From Streptomyces sp. 2131.1 (lineage in GTDB: Bacteria; Actinomycetota; Actinomycetes; Streptomycetales; Streptomycetaceae), in contig NZ_FNSY01000001.1 of NCBI RefSeq assembly GCF_900105515.1, positions 2,666,001 to 2,730,000 on the forward strand: 64,000 nt of DNA, given 5' to 3'. The position numbers and the translations under genes are program-made. The notes beneath the pieces are model-generated. The model was not told the origin of the DNA. It saw only the letters and a program-made list of their open reading frames with translations, and ran no database searches. Below, piece after piece: positions 18,127-28,133 of this stretch; the first letter of the stretch is position 1, and the number at the start of each line of letters is the position of its first letter.

Positions 18127-18852
18127 GTGACCGCGTCCGGCCTGCGGGCCCTGCATCACGGCCGCGCCCCCGGCGACCCGCTGGTCCTCCCCGGCCCGTG
18201 GGACGCCGCGAGCGCCCGGGTCCTCGCCGAGGCCGGTTTCCGCGCGCTCGCCGTCCCGAGCGCGGGGGTCGCCGCGTCACTGGGGTACGAGGACGGCGCG
18301 ACGCCCGCCGACGAGATGTTCGCGGCGGTGGCACGGATCACCCGGGCCGTGTCCGTACCGGTGTCGGCGGACATCGAGGCCGGATACGGGCTGGCGGCCG
18401 GTGAGCTGGTGGAGCGGGTGCTCGCCGCGGGGGCCGTCGGCTGCAATCTGGAGGACACCGTGGACGGGGTGCTGGTGGACGCCGGGCGGCAGGCGGACCG
18501 GCTGGCGGCGGTGCGGGCGGCGGCCGGGGACGCGTTGTTCGTCAACGCCCGGATCGACACGTACGTGACGGGCGTGCCGGACTCCGTGGACCCGGTGGCG
18601 GAGACCCTGCGCCGGGCCCGGCTGTACGTGGCGGCGGGCGCGGACTGCCTCTACCCGATCGCCGCGCCCGTCGAGGTGTTCGGCCCGCTGGCCGGTGCCC
18701 TGCCGGGGCTGCCGCTGAACGCGCTGGCCGTCCCGGACGGACCGGGGCCGGGGCGCCTGGGCGAGCTGGGGGCCACCCGGATCACCTTCGGACCGGGGCT
18801 CCAGCGGCGGGCCATGGCGGCCCTGCGCGGGATCGCGGACGGTCTGCGCTGA
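18127..18852 (+). CDS. Isocitrate lyase/PEP mutase family protein
   Basis: A 241-residue TIM-barrel enzyme. The metal-site motif is ADIEAGYG (PVSADIEAGYG near residue 82), with a later CNLEDTVDG and VNARIDTY, all family signatures. The active-site loop after PSAG reads VAASLGYEDG, and I find no counterpart of the K-[KR]-C-G-H loop of true isocitrate and methylisocitrate lyases. Lyase activity of that type is therefore unlikely; an oxaloacetate hydrolase or uncharacterised C-C/P-C enzyme is possible. GTG 18127 follows the AhpD-like stop by 8 bases, which suggests coupled expression. Confidence 0.85.
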   Translation: MTASGLRALHHGRAPGDPLVLPGPWDAASARVLAEAGFRALAVPSAGVAASLGYEDGATPADEMFAAVARITRAVSVPVSADIEAGYGLAAGELVERVLAAGAVGCNLEDTVDGVLVDAGRQADRLAAVRAAAGDALFVNARIDTYVTGVPDSVDPVAETLRRARLYVAAGADCLYPIAAPVEVFGPLAGALPGLPLNALAVPDGPGPGRLGELGATRITFGPGLQRRAMAALRGIADGLR

Positions 18853-18864
18853 CATAGGAAACAC

Positions 18865-18900
18865 CACGCCCCCGGCAGCGCTGCGGCTGCCGGGGGCGTG
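18865..18900. terminator. Bidirectional terminator between the PEP-mutase-like gene and mdh
   Basis: A perfect 15-bp stem (CACGCCCCCGGCAGC and its complement) with a 6-base loop lies between two converging genes and can serve both. Confidence 0.85.
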
Positions 18901-18919
18901 TGCGTACCCAGGGGGTGTC

Positions 18920-20200
<1,281 letters not shown>

Positions 20201-20240
20201 CCGGTGTCCGTCCCTTCTCGGGGGAGGGGACGGGCACCGG
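20201..20240 (-). terminator. Terminator after the DUF3017 gene
   Basis: Downstream of the folD-DUF3017 genes, CCGGTG-x-CCGTCCC pairs with GGGACGG-x-CACCGG around a loop of about 12 bases, giving a near-perfect 14-bp stem. Confidence 0.75.
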
Positions 20241-20255
20241 TTCTTTTGCCGCAGG

Positions 20256-20954
20256 TCAGCGGACCGTGAAGTGGACCGCGTCCTCCAGGAACGGGATGTC
20301 CAGCCACGGCTTCGGCTGCGCGACCAGCGCCAGCAGCACGATGAGGGTCCCGAGCAGCCCGTACGTCACCAGGTCGGTGAACCGGGACCGCACGGCGAGC
20401 ATGCCCACCGAACGGACGGCGATGCGCAGCACCGCGCCCGTGACGAGGGCCAGGCCGATCAGTATCGTGCCGACGCGGAATGCCTCGTCGAAGGAGTCGG
20501 CCGCCACGATCAGCAGCCCGGCGCCGGCCGTGCAGAGCACGGCGAGCAGCGGCCACTGGCGCGCGGGCGCCGGGGCGTCGCTGCCGGCCGCCCGTCCGCC
20601 GCCCTCGGGCCGCGCGGTGTCCCGCGTCAACGAGAACCGCCGCGACCGCCGCGTCTCAGCGGTGGCGCCGGTGTCGGGGGTGGCGGGGGTGGCGCCGGTG
20701 CCGGGGCCGGCGCCGGTGTCGGGGCCGGCGGTGGCCCCGTCCGGGGCGGCCGCCGGCTCGCCCGCCTCGGCCGCACCGGACGCGGCTTCCGGCTCCGCCG
20801 GGGCGTCGGCCGCTTCGCCGTCCCCGGCGGCGACCGTCGCATCCGACGCGCTCCGGGCGGGCGCGGGCCCATCGCCCTCGGCAACGCCGGACGCCGCATC
20901 GCGCTCCGCCGGGGCGTCGGCCTCGGCCGCGCCGTCAGCCGGACTCGTACCCAT
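20256..20954 (-). CDS. DUF3017 membrane protein with Pro/Ala-rich cytoplasmic tail
   Basis: A 232-residue protein. Residues 1-130 are low-complexity Ala/Glu/Pro/Asp with no secondary-structure signal. Residues 137-232 hold three membrane helices (PLLAVLCTAGAGLLIVAA, GTILIGLALVTGAVLRIA and YGLLGTLIVLLALVA), matching the conserved DUF3017 domain found beside folD in actinobacteria. It begins 20 bp after folD on the same strand behind a GGGAGGA ribosome site, so it is the second gene of a folD operon. Its function is unknown. Confidence 0.85.
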   Translation of the reverse strand: MGTSPADGAAEADAPAERDAASGVAEGDGPAPARSASDATVAAGDGEAADAPAEPEAASGAAEAGEPAAAPDGATAGPDTGAGPGTGATPATPDTGATAETRRSRRFSLTRDTARPEGGGRAAGSDAPAPARQWPLLAVLCTAGAGLLIVAADSFDEAFRVGTILIGLALVTGAVLRIAVRSVGMLAVRSRFTDLVTYGLLGTLIVLLALVAQPKPWLDIPFLEDAVHFTVR

Positions 20955-20974
20955 GGGGTTCCTCCCGGACCTGA

Positions 20975-21844
20975 TCAGCCGGCGGAGACGGCAGACGCGT
21001 CGCGCTCGGCGGCCTCGACCACGTTGACGAGCAGCTGGGCACGGGTCATCGGGCCGACACCGCCCGGGTTCGGCGAGATCCAGGCGGCGACCTCGGCCAC
21101 GCCCGGGTGGACGTCGCCGACGATCTTGCCGTTCTCGTCGCGGCTGACGCCGACGTCCAGGACGGCCGCGCCCGGCTTCACGTGCTCCGGCTCGATGATG
21201 TGCGGCACACCCGCGGCGGCGACGATGATGTCGGCCTGCTTCAGGTGGGAGGCCAGGTCACGCGTACCGGTGTGGCACTGCGTCACCGTGGCGTTCTCCG
21301 ACTTGCGGGTGAGCAGCAGCGGGATGGACCTCCCGATGGTGACGCCGCGTCCGACGACCACCACGTGCGCGCCGTTGATCTCGACGCCGTGGTGGCGCAG
21401 CAGCTCGACGACGCCCTGCGGGGTGCACGGCAGTGGGCCCGTCTCGTTGAGCACGAGCCGGCCGAGGCTCATCGGGTGGAGGCCGTCGGCGTCCTTGGCC
21501 GGGTCCATCAGTTCCAGGACGCGGTTGGTGTCGATTCCCTTGGGCAGGGGCAGCTGCACGATGTAACCCGTGCAGGCGGGGTCGGCGTTGAGCTCGCGGA
21601 CGACCTCCTCGATCTCCTCCTGCGTGGCGGTGTCGGGGAGTTCGCGCTGGATGGAGCCGATGCCGACCTGCGCGCAGTCGCGGTGCTTGCCGTTCACGTA
21701 CCACCTGCTGCCCGGGTCGTCCCCGACCAGCAGGGTTCCCAGGCCGGGCGTGACGCCCCGGGCCTTGAGGGCCGCCACGCGGGCGGTCAGATCGGACTTG
21801 ATCGCGGCTGCGGTGGCCTTGCCATCGAGAATCTGGGCAGTCAT
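20975..21844 (-). CDS. folD: Bifunctional methylene-THF dehydrogenase/methenyl-THF cyclohydrolase
   Basis: One-carbon enzyme interconverting 5,10-methylene-, methenyl- and 10-formyl-tetrahydrofolate, supplying formyl groups to PurN and PurH encoded nearby. The 289-residue protein has the catalytic Lys in [28 protein letters not shown], and the NADP loop [14 protein letters not shown]. The C-terminal [12 protein letters not shown] segment is the family signature with Asn in place of the common Val. The ATG start at 21844 matches the usual family N-terminus ([12 protein letters not shown]). Confidence 0.97.
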   Translation of the reverse strand: MTAQILDGKATAAAIKSDLTARVAALKARGVTPGLGTLLVGDDPGSRWYVNGKHRDCAQVGIGSIQRELPDTATQEEIEEVVRELNADPACTGYIVQLPLPKGIDTNRVLELMDPAKDADGLHPMSLGRLVLNETGPLPCTPQGVVELLRHHGVEINGAHVVVVGRGVTIGRSIPLLLTRKSENATVTQCHTGTRDLASHLKQADIIVAAAGVPHIIEPEHVKPGAAVLDVGVSRDENGKIVGDVHPGVAEVAAWISPNPGGVGPMTRAQLLVNVVEAAERDASAVSAG

Positions 21845-22078
21845 GGTCCCCATACTCGCGGATGACCCCGCCCTCGGACCAATCCCGCCCACGGTCCGAG
21901 CAGGCCAGGTTGCACTTGCACAACTTCTTCGGGCGTGACTGGACAAACTTACTTTCCACTTATAACGATGAAGGCCGCAGTGCCGCAGAAGTACCCGGGG
22001 GGCGGACCACTGACGTTTTCTCTCCTCCGTTCCGTGCGGCCTCACCCGTCCCCGTACGTCCGTTGGAGGAACGCCCAC

Positions 22079-22786
22079 ATGAGCTTCGGCGACCCGAACC
22101 CGAACAACCCCTACGGGCAGCAGCCCGGCCAGCCGCCGCAGGGCCAGCCCGGATACGGCTACCCCCAGGCTCCCCAGGGCGTCCCGCCGCAGGGCCAGCC
22201 GGGCTACGGCTACCCGCAGGGCGGCGTCCCGCCGCAGGGGCAGCCCGGTTACGGCTACCCGCAGCAGCCGGGCGGCCCCGGCGGTCAGGCCCCCGAGGGC
22301 TACGCGAACGTGCCCGGGCTCGGCGTCGTGGAGGTCGGCACGTACGGTGCGCGCTTCGGCGCCCGACTGCTCGACATGATCTTCGCCTACATCGTGGTGA
22401 TCGTGCTCAACATGATCATCTTCGGTGCGGCCTTCGCCGGTTCCAAGGCGAGCGACGGCGATTCCGCCGGACTCGCCCTGGGCTCCCTCTTCGGCGCCCT
22501 GCTCGTCACGGCACTGACGTTCATCTTCTACGACGTCATCTTCGTCAGCACCATGGGCACCACGCCCGGCAAGATGATCCTCGGCATGCGGATCGTCAAC
22601 TCCCGCACCGGCCAGAAGCCGAGCTTCGGCCCGGCGCTCGTCCGCTGGGGCTTCCCCATCGGCCTCGGCTACATCACGTGCGGTCTGGGCTACGTCCTGA
22701 TCGTCATCTCGCCGTTCTTCGACAACACGGGCCAGCTGCGCGGCTGGCACGACAAGGCCGCGAACACCCTGGTCATCAAGAAGTAA
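22079..22786 (+). CDS. RDD-family membrane protein with Gly/Pro/Gln/Tyr-rich repeats
   Basis: A 235-residue protein. Residues 1-75 contain three near-identical copies of a 12-residue repeat ([12 protein letters not shown]), also visible in the DNA. The RDD domain follows: [18 protein letters not shown] with the Arg-x-x-Asp-x-x motif near residue 98, a second membrane pair near 150-168, and a cytoplasmic [14 protein letters not shown] segment. Function is unknown; some RDD proteins act in ion exchange. GGAGGA precedes the ATG, and the gene ends at a strong hairpin. Confidence 0.88.
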   Translation: MSFGDPNPNNPYGQQPGQPPQGQPGYGYPQAPQGVPPQGQPGYGYPQGGVPPQGQPGYGYPQQPGGPGGQAPEGYANVPGLGVVEVGTYGARFGARLLDMIFAYIVVIVLNMIIFGAAFAGSKASDGDSAGLALGSLFGALLVTALTFIFYDVIFVSTMGTTPGKMILGMRIVNSRTGQKPSFGPALVRWGFPIGLGYITCGLGYVLIVISPFFDNTGQLRGWHDKAANTLVIKK

Positions 22787-22801
22787 CGCACCGGCGGCAC
22801 A

Positions 22802-22847
22802 CGAAGGGCCGGTCCCCCCGAGCGAGTTCGGGGGGACCGGCCCTTCG
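22802..22847. terminator. Bidirectional terminator between the RDD gene and purH
   Basis: A perfect 20-bp stem (CGAAGGGCCGGTCCCCCCGA and its complement) around a 6-base loop sits between two converging genes. It is one of the strongest hairpins in the window. Confidence 0.9.
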
Positions 22848-22869
22848 TCGTACGGATCAGGCGTACCGG

Positions 22870-24423
22870 TCAGTGGAAGAAGTGCCGCGTACCCGTGAAG
22901 TACATCGTCACGCCCGCCTTCTTCGCGGCCTCGACCACCAGCTCATCGCGGACCGAACCGCCCGGCTGGGCCACGGCCTTGACGCCGGCGGCGGTCAGGA
23001 TCTCCAGCCCGTCCGGGAAGGGGAAGAAAGCGTCGGACGCCGCGTACGAACCGGCCGCCCGCTCCGCGCCCGCGCGTTCGACGGCCAGCTTCGCGGAGTC
23101 GACCCGGTTGACCTGGCCCATGCCGACGCCGACCGAGGCGCCGTCCTTGGCGAGCAGGATCGCGTTGGACTTGACCGCGCGGCACGCCTTCCAGGCGAAG
23201 GCCAGCTCGCGCAGCTCCCCGGCGGAGAGCGCCTCGCCCGTGGCGAGCGTCCAGTTGGCCGGGTCGTCGCCCTCGGCCTGGAGGCGGTCGGTGACCTGGA
23301 GCAGCGCGCCGCCGTCGATGGGCTTGACCTCGACCTCGGCGGACGGGGCCTCGGGGGCGCGCAGCACGCGGATGTTCTTCTTGCGGGACAGGACCTCGAC
23401 CGCGCCGTCCTCGTACGCGGGGGCGACGATGACCTCGGTGAAGATCTCCGCGACCTGCTCGGCCATCTCGACGGTCACCGGACGGTTGACGGCGATGACA
23501 CCGCCGAACGCGGAGAGCGGGTCGCAGGCGTGCGCGTTGCGGTGCGCCGTGGCGACGTCGTCGGCGATGGCGATGCCGCACGGGTTGGCGTGCTTGATGA
23601 TCGCGACGCACGGCTCGTCGTGGTCGTACGCGGCCCGGCGCGCGGCGTCGGTGTCCGTGTAGTTGTTGTAGGACATCTCCTTGCCGTGCAGCTGCTCCGC
23701 CTCGGCGAGACCGCCGGTGCCGGAGGTGTAGAGCGCGGCGGGCTGGTGCGGGTTCTCGCCGTAACGCAGGACGTTCTCGCGGGCGTACGTCGCACCGAGG
23801 AAGTCCGGGAAGCCGGAGTCGTCGGCGGCGGCGTACTCGTCGGCGAACCAGCCGGCGACGGCCACGTCGTACGCGGCGGTGTGCTGGAACGCCTCGGCGG
23901 CGAGCCGCTTGCGGGCGGTCAGGTCGAAGCCGCCCGCCTCGACCGCGGCGAGCACGTCGGCGTAACGCTCCGGGCTGGTGACGACGGCCACGGACGGGTG
24001 GTTCTTGGCGGCGGCGCGGACCATCGAGGGGCCGCCGATGTCGATCTGCTCGACGCACTCGTCGTCGGACGCGCCGGAGGCGACGGTCTCCTTGAACGGG
24101 TAGAGGTTCACGACCACCAGGTCGAACGGCTCCACGCCCAGCTCGGCGAGCTGCTCGCGGTGCGCGTCGAGGCGCAGGTCGGCGAGGATGCCGGCGTGGA
24201 CGCGGGGGTGCAGCGTCTTGACGCGGCCGTCGAGGCACTCGGGGAAGCCGGTCAGCTCCTCGACCTTGGTGACCGGGACACCGGCGGCGGCGATCTTTCC
24301 GGCGGTGGAGCCGGTGGAGACCAGCTCGACACCCGCCTCGTGCAGACCGCGGGCGAGGTCTTCGAGCCCCGTCTTGTCGTAGACGCTGACCAGGGCGCGG
24401 CGGATGGGCTTATTCACCGACAT
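22870..24423 (-). CDS. purH: AICAR transformylase/IMP cyclohydrolase
   Basis: Bifunctional enzyme for the last two steps of IMP synthesis, 517 residues. The N-terminal MGS-like cyclohydrolase domain spans 1-150 ([35 protein letters not shown]). The C-terminal AICARFT domain carries [13 protein letters not shown], the catalytic KHANPCGIA motif (Lys-His) and [20 protein letters not shown] 24423 overlaps the 3' end of purN by 14 bases, indicating a purN-purH operon with coupled translation. A start 14 codons upstream would overlap purN further and lacks homology. Confidence 0.97.
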   Translation of the reverse strand: MSVNKPIRRALVSVYDKTGLEDLARGLHEAGVELVSTGSTAGKIAAAGVPVTKVEELTGFPECLDGRVKTLHPRVHAGILADLRLDAHREQLAELGVEPFDLVVVNLYPFKETVASGASDDECVEQIDIGGPSMVRAAAKNHPSVAVVTSPERYADVLAAVEAGGFDLTARKRLAAEAFQHTAAYDVAVAGWFADEYAAADDSGFPDFLGATYARENVLRYGENPHQPAALYTSGTGGLAEAEQLHGKEMSYNNYTDTDAARRAAYDHDEPCVAIIKHANPCGIAIADDVATAHRNAHACDPLSAFGGVIAVNRPVTVEMAEQVAEIFTEVIVAPAYEDGAVEVLSRKKNIRVLRAPEAPSAEVEVKPIDGGALLQVTDRLQAEGDDPANWTLATGEALSAGELRELAFAWKACRAVKSNAILLAKDGASVGVGMGQVNRVDSAKLAVERAGAERAAGSYAASDAFFPFPDGLEILTAAGVKAVAQPGGSVRDELVVEAAKKAGVTMYFTGTRHFFH

Positions 24424-25066
24424 GACCGAGATGAACCTTTCGTCCCTCAATGCGATAGCCGTCACGGGCGAGCCGCCCCACGGCCTCGACGAGCAGCTTG
24501 CGCTCGACTTCCTTGATGCGTTCGTGGAGGGCCGCTTCGCCCTCCGGGGTGTCCTCTTCGGTCACCTCGACCACGCCCTGCGCGATGATCGGACCGGTGT
24601 CGACACCGTCGTCGACGAAGTGGACGGTGCACCCGGTGACCTTCACGCCGTACGCGAGCGCGTCGCGCACGCCGTGGGCACCGGGAAAGCTGGGGAGCAG
24701 GGCGGGGTGCGTGTTGACGAACCGGCCGCCGAACCGGGCCAGGAACTCCTTGCCCACGATCTTCATGAACCCGGCGGACACCACGAGGTCCGGCCGGTGC
24801 GCCTCGGTGGCCCCGGCGAGCGCGGCGTCCCACTCCTCGCGCGAGGCGTGGTCCTTGACGCGGCACACGAAGGTGGGGAGCCCGGCGCGCTCGGCCCGTT
24901 CCAGGCCGGCGATGCCGTCGCGGTCGGCGCCGACCGCGACGATCCGGGCACCGAAGCCCTCGGGGTCGTCGCCGATCGCGTCGAGCAGGGCCTGCAGATT
25001 CGTACCGGAACCGGAGACCAGGACGACCACACGGGCCGGGGCGGCGGAGGGAAGCGGGGAGGCCAC
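24410..25066 (-). CDS. purN: Phosphoribosylglycinamide formyltransferase
   Basis: Purine enzyme that formylates GAR using 10-formyl-THF; 218 residues. Visible motifs are [16 protein letters not shown] for phosphoribosyl binding, the folate-site [13 protein letters not shown], and the catalytic triad spread over [20 protein letters not shown] (Asn, His) and [12 protein letters not shown] (Asp). GTG 25066 gives the expected N-terminus with an AAAGGG site upstream; the frame is open further but that part lies in the promoter. It is followed by purH, and upstream in the opposite direction lie the genes of a PerM-like block, an order conserved in actinobacteria. Confidence 0.96.
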   Translation of the reverse strand: MASPLPSAAPARVVVLVSGSGTNLQALLDAIGDDPEGFGARIVAVGADRDGIAGLERAERAGLPTFVCRVKDHASREEWDAALAGATEAHRPDLVVSAGFMKIVGKEFLARFGGRFVNTHPALLPSFPGAHGVRDALAYGVKVTGCTVHFVDDGVDTGPIIAQGVVEVTEEDTPEGEAALHERIKEVERKLLVEAVGRLARDGYRIEGRKVHLGHVGE

Positions 25067-25394
25067 GGCTGGGCCCTTTCTCGCGTGCGAGCGGTTCGAA
25101 GCGGCCGGCCCGCCGCCACGGCACCGGGGCGGCATGCGATTTGTACGGTCGTACGAAAGAAGCGCGCTCCCCGATACGGGGAACTCTACGAACGGGCCGA
25201 CCGTCAGCAACGATACCGGCACCTCGCCCAACCCCTGCCTGACGGGGTGAGGCAGCCCCGGCCGGGCCGTCCGCGCGCACGGGCCCGCGACGCCCGCGCT
25301 CCCCGCTTTCGGCGTCTCCTCGCCGGAAGGTAGCGTCAGGGGCAGCGAACCGTCCGCCGGGCGGAAACGACGAGATGGGGAAGACGTTCACCAC
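25067..25394. other. Intergenic region, divergent promoters of purN and the 25.4 kb membrane gene
   Basis: About 330 bp without a credible gene. It contains a short palindromic patch (GTACGGTCGTAC, 25144-25155) upstream of purN and a TAGCGT -10-like hexamer (25331-25336) upstream of the rightward gene. No known purine riboswitch pattern is visible. Confidence 0.45.
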
Positions 25395-26258
25395 ATGCCG
25401 GACCGACGCCGCACCGCCTTCCGCCAGCCGCTGCCCGAGCGGGCCACCCTGCTGATGCGCGAGCGCTCCTCCTCGTCTTCCTCTTCCTCGTCCGCCGGCT
25501 CCTCCGACGCGTCCGGAGGCCGTCGGGACGACGACAACCCGTTCGCGCCGCCGCCGGAGGGCCGCCCCGACCAGCCCTGGCAGCCGCGCCACCCGTCCGG
25601 CGGGGGCAACGGCGACGGAGGCAACGGCGAGGACGCGCCCGAGGGGCAGCCGTCGGACGACCGGCCCGTGTGGGGCAGCCAGTGGAGCAGTCAGCAGCCG
25701 GGCCGCCAGAACGGCCCGTTCGGGGGCCGGCCCGCAGGACCGGGCGGACCGAACGGCAAGGACGGCCCCGACGGCGCCCCCGCCGGCCCGCGCTGGGACC
25801 CGACCGACCCGATCCAGCGGCGCGCGCGCTACGCGCTGCTCACCGGCATGTGGGCCTTCTTCTTCGCGATCTTCGACTTCTCGGAGATCGCCCTGCTGCT
25901 CGGCGCGCTCGCCACGTACTGGGCGATCAGCGCCCTGCGGGCCAAGCCGAAGCCGCCGGTGGCGGGGGCCCCCGACCCGGCCACCGCGGCAGCACCGGCG
26001 CCGGGCGCCGGGAGCACCACGCCCCCGCCGAACGTCCAGGCCGCCCAGCGCGGGAACCGGCAGCAGACCACCGCCGCGGTGAGCGGTCTGGTGACGGGCG
26101 TGGTCGCGCTGGCGATCGTGGCGACGACGTTCACCGTGCAGATGGTCTACCGCGACTACTACACCTGCGTGAACGACGCCCTCACCAAGTCGGGCCAGCT
26201 GACCTGCAACGAACTGCTCCCGAAGCCGCTGGAGCCGTTCTTCGGGGTGAAGCGGTAG
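25395..26258 (+). CDS. Membrane protein with disordered Ser/Gly/Pro-rich N-terminus
   Basis: A 287-residue protein of unknown family. Residues 1-135 are low complexity: a nine-Ser run near residue 25 and Gly/Pro/Asn-rich stretches. A membrane region (YALLTGMWAFFFAIFDFSEI and ALLLGALATYWAISALRA) covers about 150-195. A second disordered linker is followed by a last helix (VSGLVTGVVALAIVATTF) and a short extracytoplasmic tail with two Cys (YYTCVNDALTKSGQLTCNEL) that could form a disulfide. It faces the PerM-like gene convergently, as I recall in other Streptomyces. ATG 25395 is a choice; ATG 25455 is also possible. Confidence 0.75.
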   Translation: MPDRRRTAFRQPLPERATLLMRERSSSSSSSSSAGSSDASGGRRDDDNPFAPPPEGRPDQPWQPRHPSGGGNGDGGNGEDAPEGQPSDDRPVWGSQWSSQQPGRQNGPFGGRPAGPGGPNGKDGPDGAPAGPRWDPTDPIQRRARYALLTGMWAFFFAIFDFSEIALLLGALATYWAISALRAKPKPPVAGAPDPATAAAPAPGAGSTTPPPNVQAAQRGNRQQTTAAVSGLVTGVVALAIVATTFTVQMVYRDYYTCVNDALTKSGQLTCNELLPKPLEPFFGVKR

Positions 26259-26265
26259 CGCTGCG

Positions 26266-28017
26266 CTAGGCGTCGGCGGCGGGCGGGCCCGTCTCGGAGG
26301 ACGCGTCGGCGTCGGCGACAGGCAGGTCCGGCTCGGAGGACGCGTTGGCGTCGACGGCAGGCAGGTCCGTCTCGCAGGACGCGTCGGCGTCGTCGGCAGG
26401 CAGGTCCGTCTCGCAGGACGCGTCGGCGTCGGGCTCGGGACGCGGGGGCGTCGGCTCCTGGCCCGGGCGCTCGGGCTCCGGGAGCGGAGTCGCGGGCTCC
26501 TGACGCGTGTGCCAGGGGTCCGTCGGCAGGAAGTCGTACGAGTCGAGGTCCGCCTCCGGGCCGCCGGACGGCGGTACGGGGACGGTGGCGGCCGCCCCCT
26601 CGGCCTGCGGCTCGTCGGCGGTGCGGGCGGGCCGGGACCACCACCTGTGGCGGGGACCGGCCGGTTCGGGGACGGCGGCGGGGGCCTTGCTGTCCTCCTT
26701 GCGGTCCGCCTTGGTCTCCTTGGTCTCCTCCTCGCCCTCCTCCTTCGTACGTCTGCGCAGCCGCCAGGCCCGCAGCAGCAGGGCCGCCGGGACACCGATG
26801 ACCGTCGACCAGGCCAGGGCCGCCGCCCCGGTGAGCCACCAGAGCGGGCCGAAGTCCGCCAGGGCGTGCGTGCCGAGCGGGCCCCCGGACGCCGCCGCCA
26901 GCAGCGCGGCGCCGATGCCGCAACCGACCGCTCCCAGCGCGGTGGTGAGCGCGGTATCCCCCAGGCCCCACGCCTCCTCCCGGTCGCCCTCGGCGGGCAC
27001 CGCCCTGCGTACGGTGAACCAGGCGACGGTCAGCGCCGCCGCCACCGGGACCGCACCGGCCGCCCAGTTCAGGGGCGTGCCCGCGCCGTGGGCCGGCATC
27101 GCGGCGAGCAGCGGGAAGTCGGGGAGGGCCGGGCGCCCGGTGAAGGCGAGCGGGGTCACCGTCGACGCCGTACCGAGGACGAATCCCGGTCCGAGCCCGT
27201 ACGCCGCGCCCCACACTGCCGCGTTCGGCACCAGTCCGAGCGCCAGCAGGAGGAGGGCGACGCGGCCGCCCCAGTCACCGGCGAGCCGCAGGAAGGAGTC
27301 CTGCACCGGAGCGCCGTGCCAGACCAGGGCCGACGCGACGACCAGGGCGCCGCCGCCCAGCAGGACCGCGGTCCCGGCCAGCGCCGCCCGGCCCACCGCG
27401 TCGGCCCGCCGCAGGAACCGGGTGCGCGCCATCGCCTCGTGCAGCCGCACCGGCGCCCAGGACGGCGGCGGGCCGAGCGGGTACCCGCAGGCCGTCCAGA
27501 CCCCGGCCGCGGCGGCGGCCGCCACGACGAGGGCGGCGGGAAGGAGCAGCGAGAGCGGGCGGGCGGACAGCGTGGCATCTCGCGCGTAGAGGGCGACCGC
27601 CCCGCCGACCAGCAGGTATCCGCCCGTCACCGAGGCGAACGCGGCCCCGGGCGACGGGGCGCCACGCCCCTCGTCGGGCTCCAGGACGTCCCGGGCCGCG
27701 CGGTGCACGAGCCACACCGGCAGCGCGGCGAGCAGCAGCGGGACGACCCCCATGGGTGCGGGGACGCCGGTCAGCGTCTCGGTTCTGATCAGCTCGGCGC
27801 CGTGCGCGAGCAGCCACATCGCGGCCGCCGCGTGGAACGCCTCGCCGGGCCCGCTGTCGGGGGCCGGCGAGCTGATCCAGAGCGCGGCGACGAGGACGGA
27901 GACGGAGCCCAGGCCGAGCCCGGCCGCGAGCGCTCCGCGCAGTACGGCCGCGACCAGCACGGCGGGCCGTCCCTGATCGGCCGACAACGACGGGCTGCGT
28001 TCGGTCACTTGGGTCAC
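26266..28017 (-). CDS. DUF6350 (PerM-like) polytopic membrane protein
   Basis: A 583-residue protein with about ten or eleven membrane helices over residues 15-430, then a long charged, Pro-rich cytoplasmic tail. In mycobacteria the equivalent protein (PerM) sits next to purN-purH and supports cell division under stress; here purN-purH are also close by. The assignment is therefore by domain look and synteny. The tail ends in four copies of a 13-residue Asp/Ala/Ser/Glu/Pro repeat. GTG 28017 (VTQVTERSPSL) is preferred to a start 22 codons upstream lying in the divergent promoter. Confidence 0.8.
   Translation of the reverse strand: MTQVTERSPSLSADQGRPAVLVAAVLRGALAAGLGLGSVSVLVAALWISSPAPDSGPGEAFHAAAAMWLLAHGAELIRTETLTGVPAPMGVVPLLLAALPVWLVHRAARDVLEPDEGRGAPSPGAAFASVTGGYLLVGGAVALYARDATLSARPLSLLLPAALVVAAAAAAGVWTACGYPLGPPPSWAPVRLHEAMARTRFLRRADAVGRAALAGTAVLLGGGALVVASALVWHGAPVQDSFLRLAGDWGGRVALLLLALGLVPNAAVWGAAYGLGPGFVLGTASTVTPLAFTGRPALPDFPLLAAMPAHGAGTPLNWAAGAVPVAAALTVAWFTVRRAVPAEGDREEAWGLGDTALTTALGAVGCGIGAALLAAASGGPLGTHALADFGPLWWLTGAAALAWSTVIGVPAALLLRAWRLRRRTKEEGEEETKETKADRKEDSKAPAAVPEPAGPRHRWWSRPARTADEPQAEGAAATVPVPPSGGPEADLDSYDFLPTDPWHTRQEPATPLPEPERPGQEPTPPRPEPDADASCETDLPADDADASCETDLPAVDANASSEPDLPVADADASSETGPPAADA
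26268..26430 (-). repeat. 39-bp tandem repeat encoding the C-terminus of the DUF6350 protein
   Basis: Four imperfect 39-bp units encode 13-residue repeats such as ADADASSEPDLPV and ADANASSEPDLPV. The unit length keeps frame, so copy number can change without breaking the gene. Confidence 0.85.
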
Positions 28018-28077
28018 GCGGTCATGCTGCCAACGACACGCGCTTATTCCGTGTAACGGGCGAACAGCCGGGGTGTC

Positions 28078-28133
28078 GATCAATATACGTTTATGTACTT
28101 TATGACCCGGTGCAGGTCCTGTGGGTGGGCGTC
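28078..28133. promoter_or_regulatory. AT-rich divergent promoter patch
   Basis: The 28 bases around 28080-28107 are far richer in A/T than the surroundings (TATACGTTTATGTACTTTAT) and lie between the DUF6350 gene and the HTH gene. They most likely hold the -10 regions, but individual boxes cannot be assigned. Confidence 0.4.
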
